A program made the position numbers and the translations under genes. Under the pieces are notes generated by a model. That model saw nothing but the letters and a program-made list of their open reading frames with translations, did not search any database and was not told where the DNA came from. Source: Thozetella sp. PMI_491 (taxonomy: Eukaryota > Ascomycota > Sordariomycetes > Chaetosphaeriales > Chaetosphaeriaceae). From it: 64,000 nucleotides of DNA. Of the stretch, positions 44,901 through 54,559 are shown one piece after another (position 1 is the first letter of the stretch; the number at the start of each line of letters is the position of its first letter). The stretch covers positions 142,649 to 206,648 of the forward strand of contig MU270033.1 of the NCBI GenBank assembly GCA_021432635.1, in the 5' to 3' direction.

Positions 44901-45336
44901 CCTCGTTGTGATGGAGGGGCCGTTGTGCTGCGGCCAGCGTCATTGTGCCCTACGGCAGACAGGGGGGCCTGGGATGCGTGGATGGAGGGGGGTGCATGTG
45001 GATTATTCCAACTCGTCTTTCCGCACCACCTTCTTCTATCTCTGCTCAGTCCTCCATCCTCCGAACGGAGCGCGCGGGCATCTAAAACCGACGGCTCTGC
45101 GCCCTCCCCCCCCAAAGATCCCAACCACGAAGGATCTCACTAGTCGTCGTCCCACCGGTACAGCAGAGCTTCTAGACGCGCGCAGCCGCCCTGGCCAGTT
45201 CCAGCCGCCTTCTGGTCTTACCCTGCCATGTGGAGAGCGGCGTGCCTGCATAGCACCTATTTTTCCTTTTGAGTTCTTAGATACCCCTTCTGCATTCTTT
45301 TCTTTTTTGGCGTCGCGAGCGCCATTCCTGGGCACC
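41977..45336. other. gap of 3.4 kb before the NRPS-like gene, GC-rich
   Basis: No gene is supported. From about 42700 the DNA is very GC-rich and gives many long chance frames on both strands. The last few hundred bases are the promoter and leader of the NRPS-like gene: a CT-rich tract precedes the start and upstream ATGs are present. A minisatellite at 44292-44351 is listed separately. Confidence 0.45.
44292..44351. repeat. minisatellite, 15-bp unit x4
   Basis: The 15-base unit GTGGCCTGCTTGTTC is repeated four times, the fourth with changes. It lies about 1 kb upstream of the NRPS-like start and may vary in copy number between strains. Confidence 0.85.
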
Positions 45337-48300
45337 ATGGATACCATGGACGACTCACCGACGGTGCCGACTGCGGGGATAGTCGAGGCCTACATGCACC
45401 CCGCGACCTCGTGGCTGGTGCTCGAGGAGGAATCTGGCGAGAGGCCCCGGTCCCGGCCGAGGGTCCCGGACGACCGAACAGCCGACGACAGCAACAACGG
45501 GCCCCGGGTCGAGACGGTCGGCGAGCGATTGCGAATGGCCGTGGCCGAGGTGTTGGGCCGGCGCAAGGATATGGTCCATGTGCTGGACTCATTTGTGGAT
45601 TTGGGGGGCGACGAAGAGGCGGCGGTAGCTCTCCAAAAGCTCTGCCTGGCGTACGGGCTGGAGCTCCGGGCGAGCGATATCCTACGATGCCGCAACCTGG
45701 CCGAGGTGGAGGCCCGCATCCAGCCTGTCGCCCGGCAATCGGGCTCCGGGGAGTCAATCGAGTCGGTCATGATTGCCCCCCTAGAGATCCACAAGGCGAG
45801 CCACCTGTCGCCCGCCCTCGGCTCCGCGCGCAGCCACTCGCGAGAGTCGAGCACGGCGAGCACGGCGAGCCAGGTATACATTAGTGAGGCCGAGAGGATT
45901 CTGAGGTCCCAGAAGGCCGTGTCAGACATCGTAACTACGCAGCCCAAGGCCGGCCTCCTCGAGGGTAAGCTGGTTGCCCTGTTAACACTCTCTACCCTGG
46001 TCTCCAGCGACACGGAATCGTCGCGCATCAATTTGATACCGCAGTCGCAAGCCCTGTTCGCGAGCACGCAGATCGCCGCCCTGCGCAAGGTTCTCGAAGA
46101 GCGCATCTCGACCGACGAAGTGCCCCAGGTTTGGGCGGTGCTGGACAAGATGCCGTTCAACGAGTCCGGCCAGCTCGACCGACGACGCCTGCGCACCTGG
46201 GCCCAGAACGTCAACGACGACTGCTACTATCGGCTCCTAGGCATGGACAGAGAGGAGTTTTTGCAGCCCCCTACCACCGAGATCGAGAGGACGCTGAGGA
46301 CGCTTGTGAGTCGGGTCCTGAGCGTTCCGCAGGAGCAAATTGGCGTCAATTTCAGCTTCGCTCAGCTAGGGGGCGACGAGTTGGGGGCCATGGACCTGGT
46401 CGCCCGATGCAAGCATGAATCCGTCTACCTTACCGTGACCGAGGTGCTGGGGTCGGTGCCCATCTCGGAGCTCGCCCAGCTCGCCTCGTCGCGGGGCGGT
46501 CTCGCGCACAAGCCCTTGACCGACGAGGAGACCTCGGAGCCGTTTGAGCTCTCACCGATGCAGCAACTCTACTTCCAGTCCACGATGGGCAAGGATGACG
46601 AGCGCCGGGCCGACGCCACGGGCAGCTACCGTTTCAACCAGAGTCTTCTCCTCAGATTCACGCAGCAGTTCACCCTCGAGGATATTGTCGCCGCGATCGA
46701 GGCCATCGTTGGCCACCACTCCATGCTCCGCGCGCGCTTCACCCGTGACCGCCTCGGTTGGTCCCAGAGGATCGTGCCCGCGACCGACTCGTACGCCCTC
46801 AACCACCACCGCATCCGCTCCGACGACGAACTCGAGGCGATCATCGAGGCCACGCAGGCGCGGATCGACATCGAGACCGGGCCCGTATTCGCAGTGGATT
46901 ACCTGTCGACGCATGACGGCCAGCAACTGATCTACCTGGCCGCGCATCATCTCGTGGTCGATCTTCCGTCGTGGCGCCTCATCATCCACGACCTGGACGA
47001 GCTCCTCCAGACGGGGAGCCTGCTGTCGCAGCGGTCGATGCCCTTCAACAAATGGATCGACGTCCAAAGGGCGGCCGTCGAGAACACCAACCCCGCGTCG
47101 CTACTCCCGTACGAGGTCCGGCCTGGCGATTACAGCTACTGGGGGATGGACCGCGTACCCAACAGGTACGGCGACGCGTCCGAGGTCAGCTTCACGCTCT
47201 CCGAAGAGCTCACCTCGATCCTCCAGACGACGTGCAACCAAGTGTTCAAGACCGAGTCGGCCGACATCTACCTCGCGGCGCTGATGCTGTCGTTCGCGCA
47301 GACGTTCCACGACCGGCCGGTGCCGGTCGTCTGGAGCCAGGAGCACGGGCGCGACCCGTGGACGATGGAGATGGACATCGCCGAGACGGTCGGCTGGTTC
47401 ACGACGCTGTGCCCGATCGCGCTCAAGATCCAGGGCGCCGACGACTTCATCCAGGTCTTGCGTGCGCTGAAGGACACGCGCCGGTCGGTCGCGCCGCGAG
47501 GGCAATATTTCGCGTCCAAATTCTTCAATCCGGACAAGGCCGACCCGTTCAATGACTGGCCATACGAGATTATTTTTAGCTACGCCGGCTCACTGCAGCA
47601 GCTGGAACGGGAAAACGGTGTGATGGAGCAGCTAGGGATCCCTGGTCGAACCCTTGGCTCGGCCGCCGCTAGGCGCACATCGGATATTGGGCCCGGAGTG
47701 GGTCGCGTTGGCATCTTCGAATTCTCGGTCATGATCGACCAAGGCCACGCGAAAACCAAACTCCTGTACAACGGCCACGGCAAGGAGCAGTCGAGACTCG
47801 CGCTGTGGTTTGAGAACTTTGAGCACCTCCTCCTCGAGGCCATCGGGCGTCTTCGATACCATTCTCAGGAGCTGACGCTGGCCGACGTCCCGCTCCTGGA
47901 CGTGACGTACAAGGGACTCGAGCAGTTCCACAAGCAGCGGCTACCCGCGCTGAACATGAACAGCGTGCAGGACATTGAGGCCATCTACCCCGTAACTGCC
48001 GTGCAGCAGAGCATCCTGATCAGCCAGGCCCAGCGGCCCGACACGTGCTATCTGCACGCCATCTACGAGTTCGCGTCGCCGAGCGGTGAGCACATCGACA
48101 CGGCACGCATCTGCACGGCATGGCAGCATGTGACGTCAAGGCACGCGACCCTCCGGGCCGTCTTCGCCGAGAGTGTGACCGAGACCGGCCTCTATGACAT
48201 GGTTATCCTGCGCCGGGCCTCGCCCGACATGCTCTTCATCGACACGGCCCCGTTCGAGGACCCGGTCGAGGAGCTGCACAACCTCCCGAGCGCGCGCGTT

Positions 48301-51300
48301 TCCGACTCGAAGCCGCCGCACCGCCTCACCGTCTGCAAGTCGCCCACCCGGACCTTGATCAAGCTCGACATCAGCGCCGCCGTCTGCGACTCGGTCAGCA
48401 TCCACGTGCTGCTAGCCGACCTGAAGCGCGCCTATGTCACCGACAAGGCCATCCCGGACTCGGTCCAGTTCAAGTACTCGGACTATCTCGAATTCCTCCG
48501 CGACACGCGCCATGAGAGGAGCCTCAACTTTTGGAAGGACCGCCTCGAAGGCGTGCAGCCGTGCGTCTTTCCCCGACTCACCCTGCAGGCGGGCGACCAG
48601 AAGCTCTCGAACGAGACTGTCGACCTAGACCTGCTCTACCAGGAGCTAGCCACGTTCTCCAAGGCCCACACCACCAGCATCGACACCGTGCTCCGCCTCG
48701 CGTGGGGCTTGGTCCTGCGCTGCTTCAGCGGCCAGCGCAATGTCTGCTTCGGATACCAAGCGACGGGCCGTGAGGGCTCGGTCGACGGCATCCGGAACGC
48801 CGTCGGCTCGTTCGCGAACCTGGTCCTGTGCAGCTACGACCTGGCGCCTATCACGTCGGTTCCCGCCGCCCTAGGCATGGTGGAGGAGCAGTTCCAGGCG
48901 ACCGTTCCCCACCAGTACTTCACGCCTGTTGAGCTATACCACTCCATGGGTATGCGCGGCGGCGAAAAACTCTTCAACTCCTGCCTCACCTTCACCGAGG
49001 AGCCGAATGGCCTCAAGAGCAAGTTCGCTGCGCGGTCCAACTCGGACCTCAAGGCTGTCTCGCACCAGCAGACCTTTGACTTGGACATCGTCCTGAACAC
49101 GCGCTTCATGGACGGGAGGTTGATTGCTGACATCAGCCACCGAATTCTATCTCCCGAGCAGGCGCAGAGCGTCGCGAACACTTTCGGCCGCGCCATCGAA
49201 GCCATCCTGCAGTCCTATGGCGGATCGACGGGCGCGCTGAACCTGTTCAGCGACAAGGACTACGCGCAGATCGTATCGTGGAGCCAGGACCCGCCCGACA
49301 CCGAGGGCTGGTCCAAGATGGTTGTGCACGAGCTGGTCGCGAACCAAGCTTCCAAGAGCCCGGACGCCGAGGCCATCTGCGCCTGGGACGGGTCGTTTAC
49401 CTTCCGACAGATGGAGGAAGAGGCGACGAAGCTGGCGCACTACCTCTCCGACGCCGGCGTCGGCCACCACGATGTCGTACCCGTCGTTATGGAGAAGAGC
49501 CGGTGGGCGCCGGTGGCCATGCTCGCGGTGCTCAAGTCTGGCGCGGCGTTCGTCCCGATCGACTCGGAAGAGCTCGGCCTGCTGCAGCCCATCTTTGACC
49601 ACCTCAACTCGAGGGTCGCCATCGCCTCAGGCCAATCCGCCTCGATCCTCGGCAACCTGTTCGACAAGGTGGTTGTGCTCTCTGACGAGCTCATGGCCCG
49701 CCTGCCGCATGACGACCAAACACTCTCCGCTATCTTCGACCAGGACGATGCTGCCTGCGTCCTCTTCACCCAGGTCTCGTCGTCTCAGGTCCGGGGCATC
49801 ACCTTCACCCACGCCGCGCTGTCGATCGCTCTCCTTGGCCAGGGCCACGCAGCCAAGATCTGCTCTCACAGCAGAGTCATGCAGCTGTCTTCGTTCAACG
49901 TCGACATCGCCTTGGCCGAGATATTCACGACCCTCGTCCACGGCGGCTGCGTCTGCGTGCCATCCGGAGTCGAGCGGCTGCAAGACTTCACGGGCGCGGT
50001 CAGGCGGATGAATGTCAACTGGACGTACATGACGCCGCTCCTGTCCAGGAAGCTCGACCCCAGCCGCATGCCGTCGCTCAAGGTGGTGTGCTTCCGGACG
50101 CGAAGCCTAGACGAGGATACCTACAACCCCTGGGCTGGCAAGGCTAATGTCATCATGGCGTATGGTCCCCAAGATGTGTGTCCGCTGGGCATCTCCTTCC
50201 TCGAGGTCATTGGCCCGCAGCACCTAAAGTGCATCGGTCAGTCATTCTGCGGAAGCATGTGGGTCGTTAATCCGCAAGACCAGCGCAAGCTGATGCCCAT
50301 CGGGGCCATCGGCGAGCTGGTCATTGGCGGCCCGACCCTAGGCAACGAGCACGTCTCGAATACGAATGACAGGCGCACCTTGAACCTTGACATCGGCGGA
50401 CGCGACAAGTCGCGCTACTACAAGACGGGGCACCGCGTCCGGTACACAGAAGGTGGCCTGCTGGAGTTCATCGGCAGCAAGCGTGATGAACTGGAGCTCG
50501 ATGGCAGGGTTATCAACTTCCCCGAGATCGAGCAGCGCCTCCGACGCTGCCTGGGCCAGGGCGTCGACGTCATGGTCGAGGCGCTCGCCTTCCGGGGGCC
50601 GCAGCATCTCACGCAGCCGATGCTTACCGCCTTCATCGAGCTCGGAGAGAACCTGTTCGATGGCGAAGAGAAGCTGACAGAGCTAAGCAACACGACGAAG
50701 GAGCGCATCTACATTGCGCGGCAGCTCGTCGAGACCGGCATGAGGAACGTAGTTCCCGCGCAGATGATACCCTCCATCTTCATCCCGGTCAAGCACCTCC
50801 CCATCACCCCCTCGTTGAAGGTTAACCGAAACCGCCTGCAGTCCATGATCCGCGGACTGTCGAGGGAGAAGCTCCAGGAGCTTGCGGTGGTGCCTAATCC
50901 TAATAACATTAGCAGCCTGGGGCTAAAGCCGTTACCGCTGACACAAAACGAAGACCGAATGCGGGCCATCTGGGCTAGGGTGTTATCCGTTGACGAGGCT
51001 TCCATTGGTGCTTCGGACACCTTCTTCCGCATCGGAGGGGACGAGATCGTGGCGACCAAGCTAATGACGGAGTGCCGCAAACATGGAATCGGCATCTCGA
51101 TCACCGATGTGCTCCGCAACGCCACCCTCACGGAGCTCTGCCGCAGCATGGTCAGCAGCGAAGAAAGCTGCAGTCCGAAGGAAGAGCAGGCCCGACCGGA
51201 TACCGCCATACCGATACCCACAGTACCTGCCGAGAGCGACGATTTCGTCGAGAGGGTCATCGCTCCCAAGCTTGCGCTCAACCGTAGCGCCATCGAGGAC

Positions 51301-53793
51301 GTCGCCGAATCCTCGGCGACCCAGATCCGCTACATTGAGTCAGGCATGCTGCGGGGCCGCGCGAACATCGACTACTTCGTCTTCAACTTTACCGGTGCCG
51401 TCAACGCGAAGAAGCTGGAGGATGCCTGTCATGCGTTGGTCAAGATCCACCCCATCCTCCGCACCGCCTTTCTTCCATACAACCGCCGGGTCTACCAGGC
51501 CGTGGTCAAACCCGAAGCGGTCGAGTTCAAGCGATTCACATACCCGGGCTGGAGACTGGCGAGCCAGACGGAGAAGGTCATCAAGAAGGACCAGGCTGCA
51601 CCGATCGCCTTCAGCTCGCCTATGACGAGGTTCACCTTCATCGATGCTGGCAAGCAGTCGTCCCTAGTCATGCGGCTCTCTAAGGCGCAGTACGACGACC
51701 TCGCCATGGCGCTCCTCGTCAAGGATCTGAAGAGGCTGTACGATGGCACTGATCACCCGCCCCACCGACCCAGCTACTGCGAGTTCATCCGGTGCGCCCA
51801 GACCGCCAACGCGCAGCACTCGGAGGACCACTGGAAGATGATCCTGAATGGCGCCTCCATGACGCAGGTGGTTGCCCATACGAAGCCGTATCAGGTGTCG
51901 ACGCGCATTCAGACGGTCCGCCAGACCATCCCGGTTGGCTCGCTCGCCAACATGGGCATCTCGTTCGAGACGGTGCTCAAGGCCGGATGGGCAATGGCAC
52001 TGGCCAGCCTCTCTGGTACTTCCGACATAGTGTTCGGTGAGTTGATCGACGGCCGCCACGTCCGGCTGAGCGGCGGCCACTCGGTTGCTGGCGTCATGGG
52101 CCCGACTATCAATGCCATCCCCGTCCGCGTCACCTTCCCCGAATCGCCGCTGTCTCCGCTGGACCTCCTCCGCTATGTTCACGCGCAGCGTGTCGCAAGC
52201 ATCCGCTACGAGAACATGGGATTCCTGCAACTCGTCGAGCGCTGCACGCCATGGCCATACTGGACGCGCTTCAGTACTATCGTCCAACACCAATACGAAG
52301 ACACCATGATCACGCCGGCGGAGCCCAAGGTCTTCCGCCTGGGTGCTGCGTCGTGCCGCTTCACCGTCACCGAGTCCAGGGCCCACGACATCTGCGACGT
52401 GCTTGTGCAGTCTATCATGCGTAGCGGCGGCCGGGCCGAGTTCACCATGAGCTTCGACGCGGATCGCGTGGCCGAATCATTCATCAACCAGGCTATGAAG
52501 ATGCTCTGCGAGGCTGTCTCGATGCTCACGGGCGTTAACATCATGCAGCCGCTTATCCCCTCGGCTGCACAGTATCGCGCTACTCCGCAGAAGACAATCC
52601 CGCTCCCCCAGGCGCCCTCGATGGCGGACCTGGCGGCTGCCGGAGAACCTGGCGCCCAGAACAACCTCGCCGACCTTGCAACCGCCCTGCCCCCGGACCA
52701 GACGCGCAGCATTCAGAACAGCATCTCCCTCGCTTGGGCATCGGTCCTCAACCCTCGCGCGCTTGGCGTCCCCGACGACCAGCTGCACAATGCGGCGTTT
52801 TACGATCTCTGGGGCAGCTTGATCCCTGCTGCCCAGCTTGCCGCCCAGCTGAACCGCGAGATTACGCGGCTCAAGATCCCTGGCCTGGAGACCGCCTCCC
52901 TCTTTACCATGGAGGACGTGATCGAAAACCCGACCATGATGAAGCAGTTTGAGCTCATTGTGGGCAAGATGAGGTCGCCCGAGAGCAAGGACAAGGACAA
53001 GATCAGGGAGAAGGAGAAGGAGAAGGACAAGGACAAGGAAAAAGACAAGGAAAAGCCCACCGCCGAGCAGCTCGCCGTCTCCTCGATCCGCCGAAAGCCC
53101 AGTGTTGCTGTGATGTCGGCGTCAACCTCGGCGCTCAAGGGCATCCGCCGCCTTGCGAGCACGGTCACGCGGTCGTCCTCAAACGTCCGCACAGTCTCGT
53201 CGACGACGCGCCCGACTGGAGGCCCGACGCTCGCCGTCCCGCTCGGCACCCCCACTGCCCCCGCGGAGCTCACTTCCCCTGACGCGCCCCAGCCGCCGGC
53301 AGGGCCTGTCTCGGCGACACCGCCTCGCCTTCCTTCTCTCCCCGCCTTCACTTCGTTCGCCGATGAGACTGCCATGACGCGCGGCCCGAGCTCGCAGAGC
53401 AATTCGTCCCGCGGAAACGTCAGCTCCGCTGAGACGATGACATCTGGCAGCAGCGCCAGCAGCAATGGTGATGACCACGATGCTGGCGAGAGCGCCGAAC
53501 ACCGAGGGCTCCGAGGCCTGCGGACCCTGCAGGTACCAGCTCCGAGGGGCGTCCTGTCGCCGCCTGTCATACGAATCGAGGAAGAGGAACTGGTGAGCCC
53601 GCTTAGCGCTGTGAGCCCAACGAACCGACCCTTTGACAATGTGCCCACCGCCCCGGTAGTGGCACAAGATGTGGGAACGGCTTCCAGCGGCGTTCCCAGC
53701 CCTTCACGGGGCGCAAAGAGGCGCGCAGCCACCGGCCTGGTCACGCTATCACCAGTCGTGGAGGCAGCGACGCTCGAAGCAGCGCACGCATGA
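45337..53793 (+). CDS. NRPS-like megasynthetase with degenerate catalytic motifs (pseudo-NRPS), 2818 aa
   Basis: An uninterrupted frame. I take ATG 45337 (MDTMDDSP) as start because the 150 upstream open codons look like leader. Order: carrier T0 (~65-135), remnant of an A-domain C-terminus (~190-300, NESGQLDRR; Gln279 for the A10 Lys), carrier T1 (~310-385), epimerisation-like domain (~400-860, H537HLVVD), condensation C1 (~875-1300), adenylation A (~1330-1830), carrier T2 (~1860-1935), condensation C2 (~1980-2410), carrier remnant T3 (~2450-2540), then a 270-residue charged and Ser/Pro-rich tail. All three clear carriers read GGDE (Glu93, Glu348, Glu1903) instead of GGDS. C1 has SAAVCDS and C2 SKAQYDD for HHxxxDG. 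A3, A5, A7 and A8 are altered. Normal peptide synthesis therefore seems impossible, yet the frame is intact. Confidence 0.93.
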   Translation: MDTMDDSPTVPTAGIVEAYMHPATSWLVLEEESGERPRSRPRVPDDRTADDSNNGPRVETVGERLRMAVAEVLGRRKDMVHVLDSFVDLGGDEEAAVALQKLCLAYGLELRASDILRCRNLAEVEARIQPVARQSGSGESIESVMIAPLEIHKASHLSPALGSARSHSRESSTASTASQVYISEAERILRSQKAVSDIVTTQPKAGLLEGKLVALLTLSTLVSSDTESSRINLIPQSQALFASTQIAALRKVLEERISTDEVPQVWAVLDKMPFNESGQLDRRRLRTWAQNVNDDCYYRLLGMDREEFLQPPTTEIERTLRTLVSRVLSVPQEQIGVNFSFAQLGGDELGAMDLVARCKHESVYLTVTEVLGSVPISELAQLASSRGGLAHKPLTDEETSEPFELSPMQQLYFQSTMGKDDERRADATGSYRFNQSLLLRFTQQFTLEDIVAAIEAIVGHHSMLRARFTRDRLGWSQRIVPATDSYALNHHRIRSDDELEAIIEATQARIDIETGPVFAVDYLSTHDGQQLIYLAAHHLVVDLPSWRLIIHDLDELLQTGSLLSQRSMPFNKWIDVQRAAVENTNPASLLPYEVRPGDYSYWGMDRVPNRYGDASEVSFTLSEELTSILQTTCNQVFKTESADIYLAALMLSFAQTFHDRPVPVVWSQEHGRDPWTMEMDIAETVGWFTTLCPIALKIQGADDFIQVLRALKDTRRSVAPRGQYFASKFFNPDKADPFNDWPYEIIFSYAGSLQQLERENGVMEQLGIPGRTLGSAAARRTSDIGPGVGRVGIFEFSVMIDQGHAKTKLLYNGHGKEQSRLALWFENFEHLLLEAIGRLRYHSQELTLADVPLLDVTYKGLEQFHKQRLPALNMNSVQDIEAIYPVTAVQQSILISQAQRPDTCYLHAIYEFASPSGEHIDTARICTAWQHVTSRHATLRAVFAESVTETGLYDMVILRRASPDMLFIDTAPFEDPVEELHNLPSARVSDSKPPHRLTVCKSPTRTLIKLDISAAVCDSVSIHVLLADLKRAYVTDKAIPDSVQFKYSDYLEFLRDTRHERSLNFWKDRLEGVQPCVFPRLTLQAGDQKLSNETVDLDLLYQELATFSKAHTTSIDTVLRLAWGLVLRCFSGQRNVCFGYQATGREGSVDGIRNAVGSFANLVLCSYDLAPITSVPAALGMVEEQFQATVPHQYFTPVELYHSMGMRGGEKLFNSCLTFTEEPNGLKSKFAARSNSDLKAVSHQQTFDLDIVLNTRFMDGRLIADISHRILSPEQAQSVANTFGRAIEAILQSYGGSTGALNLFSDKDYAQIVSWSQDPPDTEGWSKMVVHELVANQASKSPDAEAICAWDGSFTFRQMEEEATKLAHYLSDAGVGHHDVVPVVMEKSRWAPVAMLAVLKSGAAFVPIDSEELGLLQPIFDHLNSRVAIASGQSASILGNLFDKVVVLSDELMARLPHDDQTLSAIFDQDDAACVLFTQVSSSQVRGITFTHAALSIALLGQGHAAKICSHSRVMQLSSFNVDIALAEIFTTLVHGGCVCVPSGVERLQDFTGAVRRMNVNWTYMTPLLSRKLDPSRMPSLKVVCFRTRSLDEDTYNPWAGKANVIMAYGPQDVCPLGISFLEVIGPQHLKCIGQSFCGSMWVVNPQDQRKLMPIGAIGELVIGGPTLGNEHVSNTNDRRTLNLDIGGRDKSRYYKTGHRVRYTEGGLLEFIGSKRDELELDGRVINFPEIEQRLRRCLGQGVDVMVEALAFRGPQHLTQPMLTAFIELGENLFDGEEKLTELSNTTKERIYIARQLVETGMRNVVPAQMIPSIFIPVKHLPITPSLKVNRNRLQSMIRGLSREKLQELAVVPNPNNISSLGLKPLPLTQNEDRMRAIWARVLSVDEASIGASDTFFRIGGDEIVATKLMTECRKHGIGISITDVLRNATLTELCRSMVSSEESCSPKEEQARPDTAIPIPTVPAESDDFVERVIAPKLALNRSAIEDVAESSATQIRYIESGMLRGRANIDYFVFNFTGAVNAKKLEDACHALVKIHPILRTAFLPYNRRVYQAVVKPEAVEFKRFTYPGWRLASQTEKVIKKDQAAPIAFSSPMTRFTFIDAGKQSSLVMRLSKAQYDDLAMALLVKDLKRLYDGTDHPPHRPSYCEFIRCAQTANAQHSEDHWKMILNGASMTQVVAHTKPYQVSTRIQTVRQTIPVGSLANMGISFETVLKAGWAMALASLSGTSDIVFGELIDGRHVRLSGGHSVAGVMGPTINAIPVRVTFPESPLSPLDLLRYVHAQRVASIRYENMGFLQLVERCTPWPYWTRFSTIVQHQYEDTMITPAEPKVFRLGAASCRFTVTESRAHDICDVLVQSIMRSGGRAEFTMSFDADRVAESFINQAMKMLCEAVSMLTGVNIMQPLIPSAAQYRATPQKTIPLPQAPSMADLAAAGEPGAQNNLADLATALPPDQTRSIQNSISLAWASVLNPRALGVPDDQLHNAAFYDLWGSLIPAAQLAAQLNREITRLKIPGLETASLFTMEDVIENPTMMKQFELIVGKMRSPESKDKDKIREKEKEKDKDKEKDKEKPTAEQLAVSSIRRKPSVAVMSASTSALKGIRRLASTVTRSSSNVRTVSSTTRPTGGPTLAVPLGTPTAPAELTSPDAPQPPAGPVSATPPRLPSLPAFTSFADETAMTRGPSSQSNSSRGNVSSAETMTSGSSASSNGDDHDAGESAEHRGLRGLRTLQVPAPRGVLSPPVIRIEEEELVSPLSAVSPTNRPFDNVPTAPVVAQDVGTASSGVPSPSRGAKRRAATGLVTLSPVVEAATLEAAHA

Positions 53794-54559
53794 TCAAGAG
53801 AAGAAAAGTTTTTTTGTCATTCACTGGTTTCTGTTCCCTTTTCTTCCATGTCTACTATTTTCTTTTAATACTCTGGCGTCATCCTTACGCGTTGTCTCGT
53901 GGGAGAGGCTAGCGACTTTTAGCACGGAGTTCCGGGGGAAGGCCAAAGCAGGCAAGGAGTCACAAATGGACCGGGGGATGATTGCTCGTTCTTTTTATAA
54001 GGGGCCCGCGGATGGGTTGGACCTCTGGTGATATCCCGGATGATGCCGTTACGAACCATTTGTATTGTTTATCTCGTACTAAATGTGTTTATCCTGCCTT
54101 GCACCTGGTACATAGGAAATTGACTGAACTGCATTAAAGTTTGTTCCATCCGGCATCAAGCGAGCGTAAGATTTCGGTGCGGCCAAGGTCATTAGCGGCA
54201 GCGATACACGTTTCAGCACTTGGGTTTGAGGTCGTGGGGATGCTTGTCGGCAATGCTGAGGGGTTCTCCCTTGGCATAGCTGCAATAAAATGCAGAGTAT
54301 CGGATTATATAGAGATTGGCCTACTTAGCCAGGTAAGAAGTTGTTTATCAATAGAAATGCGATAACTAATGGATCATAAAGAAATTGAATGCTTTTAGCT
54401 AGTAATTATTAGATAGAAACGGCAGGCCTCGTGAAGTCTCGGATACTTTTAATCTCTCCTATCTGTCTTGTAAGAAATATATCTGCCCTGCCTTAAAACT
54501 AATACATTGGAAATTGACTGAACTGCATTATATTTTATTGTGCTTTAGATTGAGCAAGT
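53794..54559. repeat. gap with repeated GAAATTGACTGAACTGCATTA segments
   Basis: No gene. A 21-base word (shared start GAAATTGACTGAACTGC) occurs at about 54115-54136 and again at 54509-54530, with a diverged copy at about 56830-56850. Upstream of each is a similar block (ATCTCGTACT..., ATCCTGCC...). These are parts of the duplicated units described for the small secreted protein. The first 200 bases are the 3' region of the NRPS-like gene. Confidence 0.6.

Noticed and set aside
44878-45336. Open frame continuous with the NRPS-like gene upstream of ATG 45337
   Set aside because: The 153 codons have biased, low-information composition in GC-rich leader DNA, with no domain. The downstream ATG is in a better context (CACCATGG) and directly precedes sequence with protein-like character.
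39540-53793. Secondary-metabolite cluster made of zinc-finger regulator, GNAT and NRPS-like gene
   Set aside because: The NRPS-like protein lacks the residues for synthesis, there are no oxidases, transporters or methyltransferases nearby, and the zinc-finger family is a general one.
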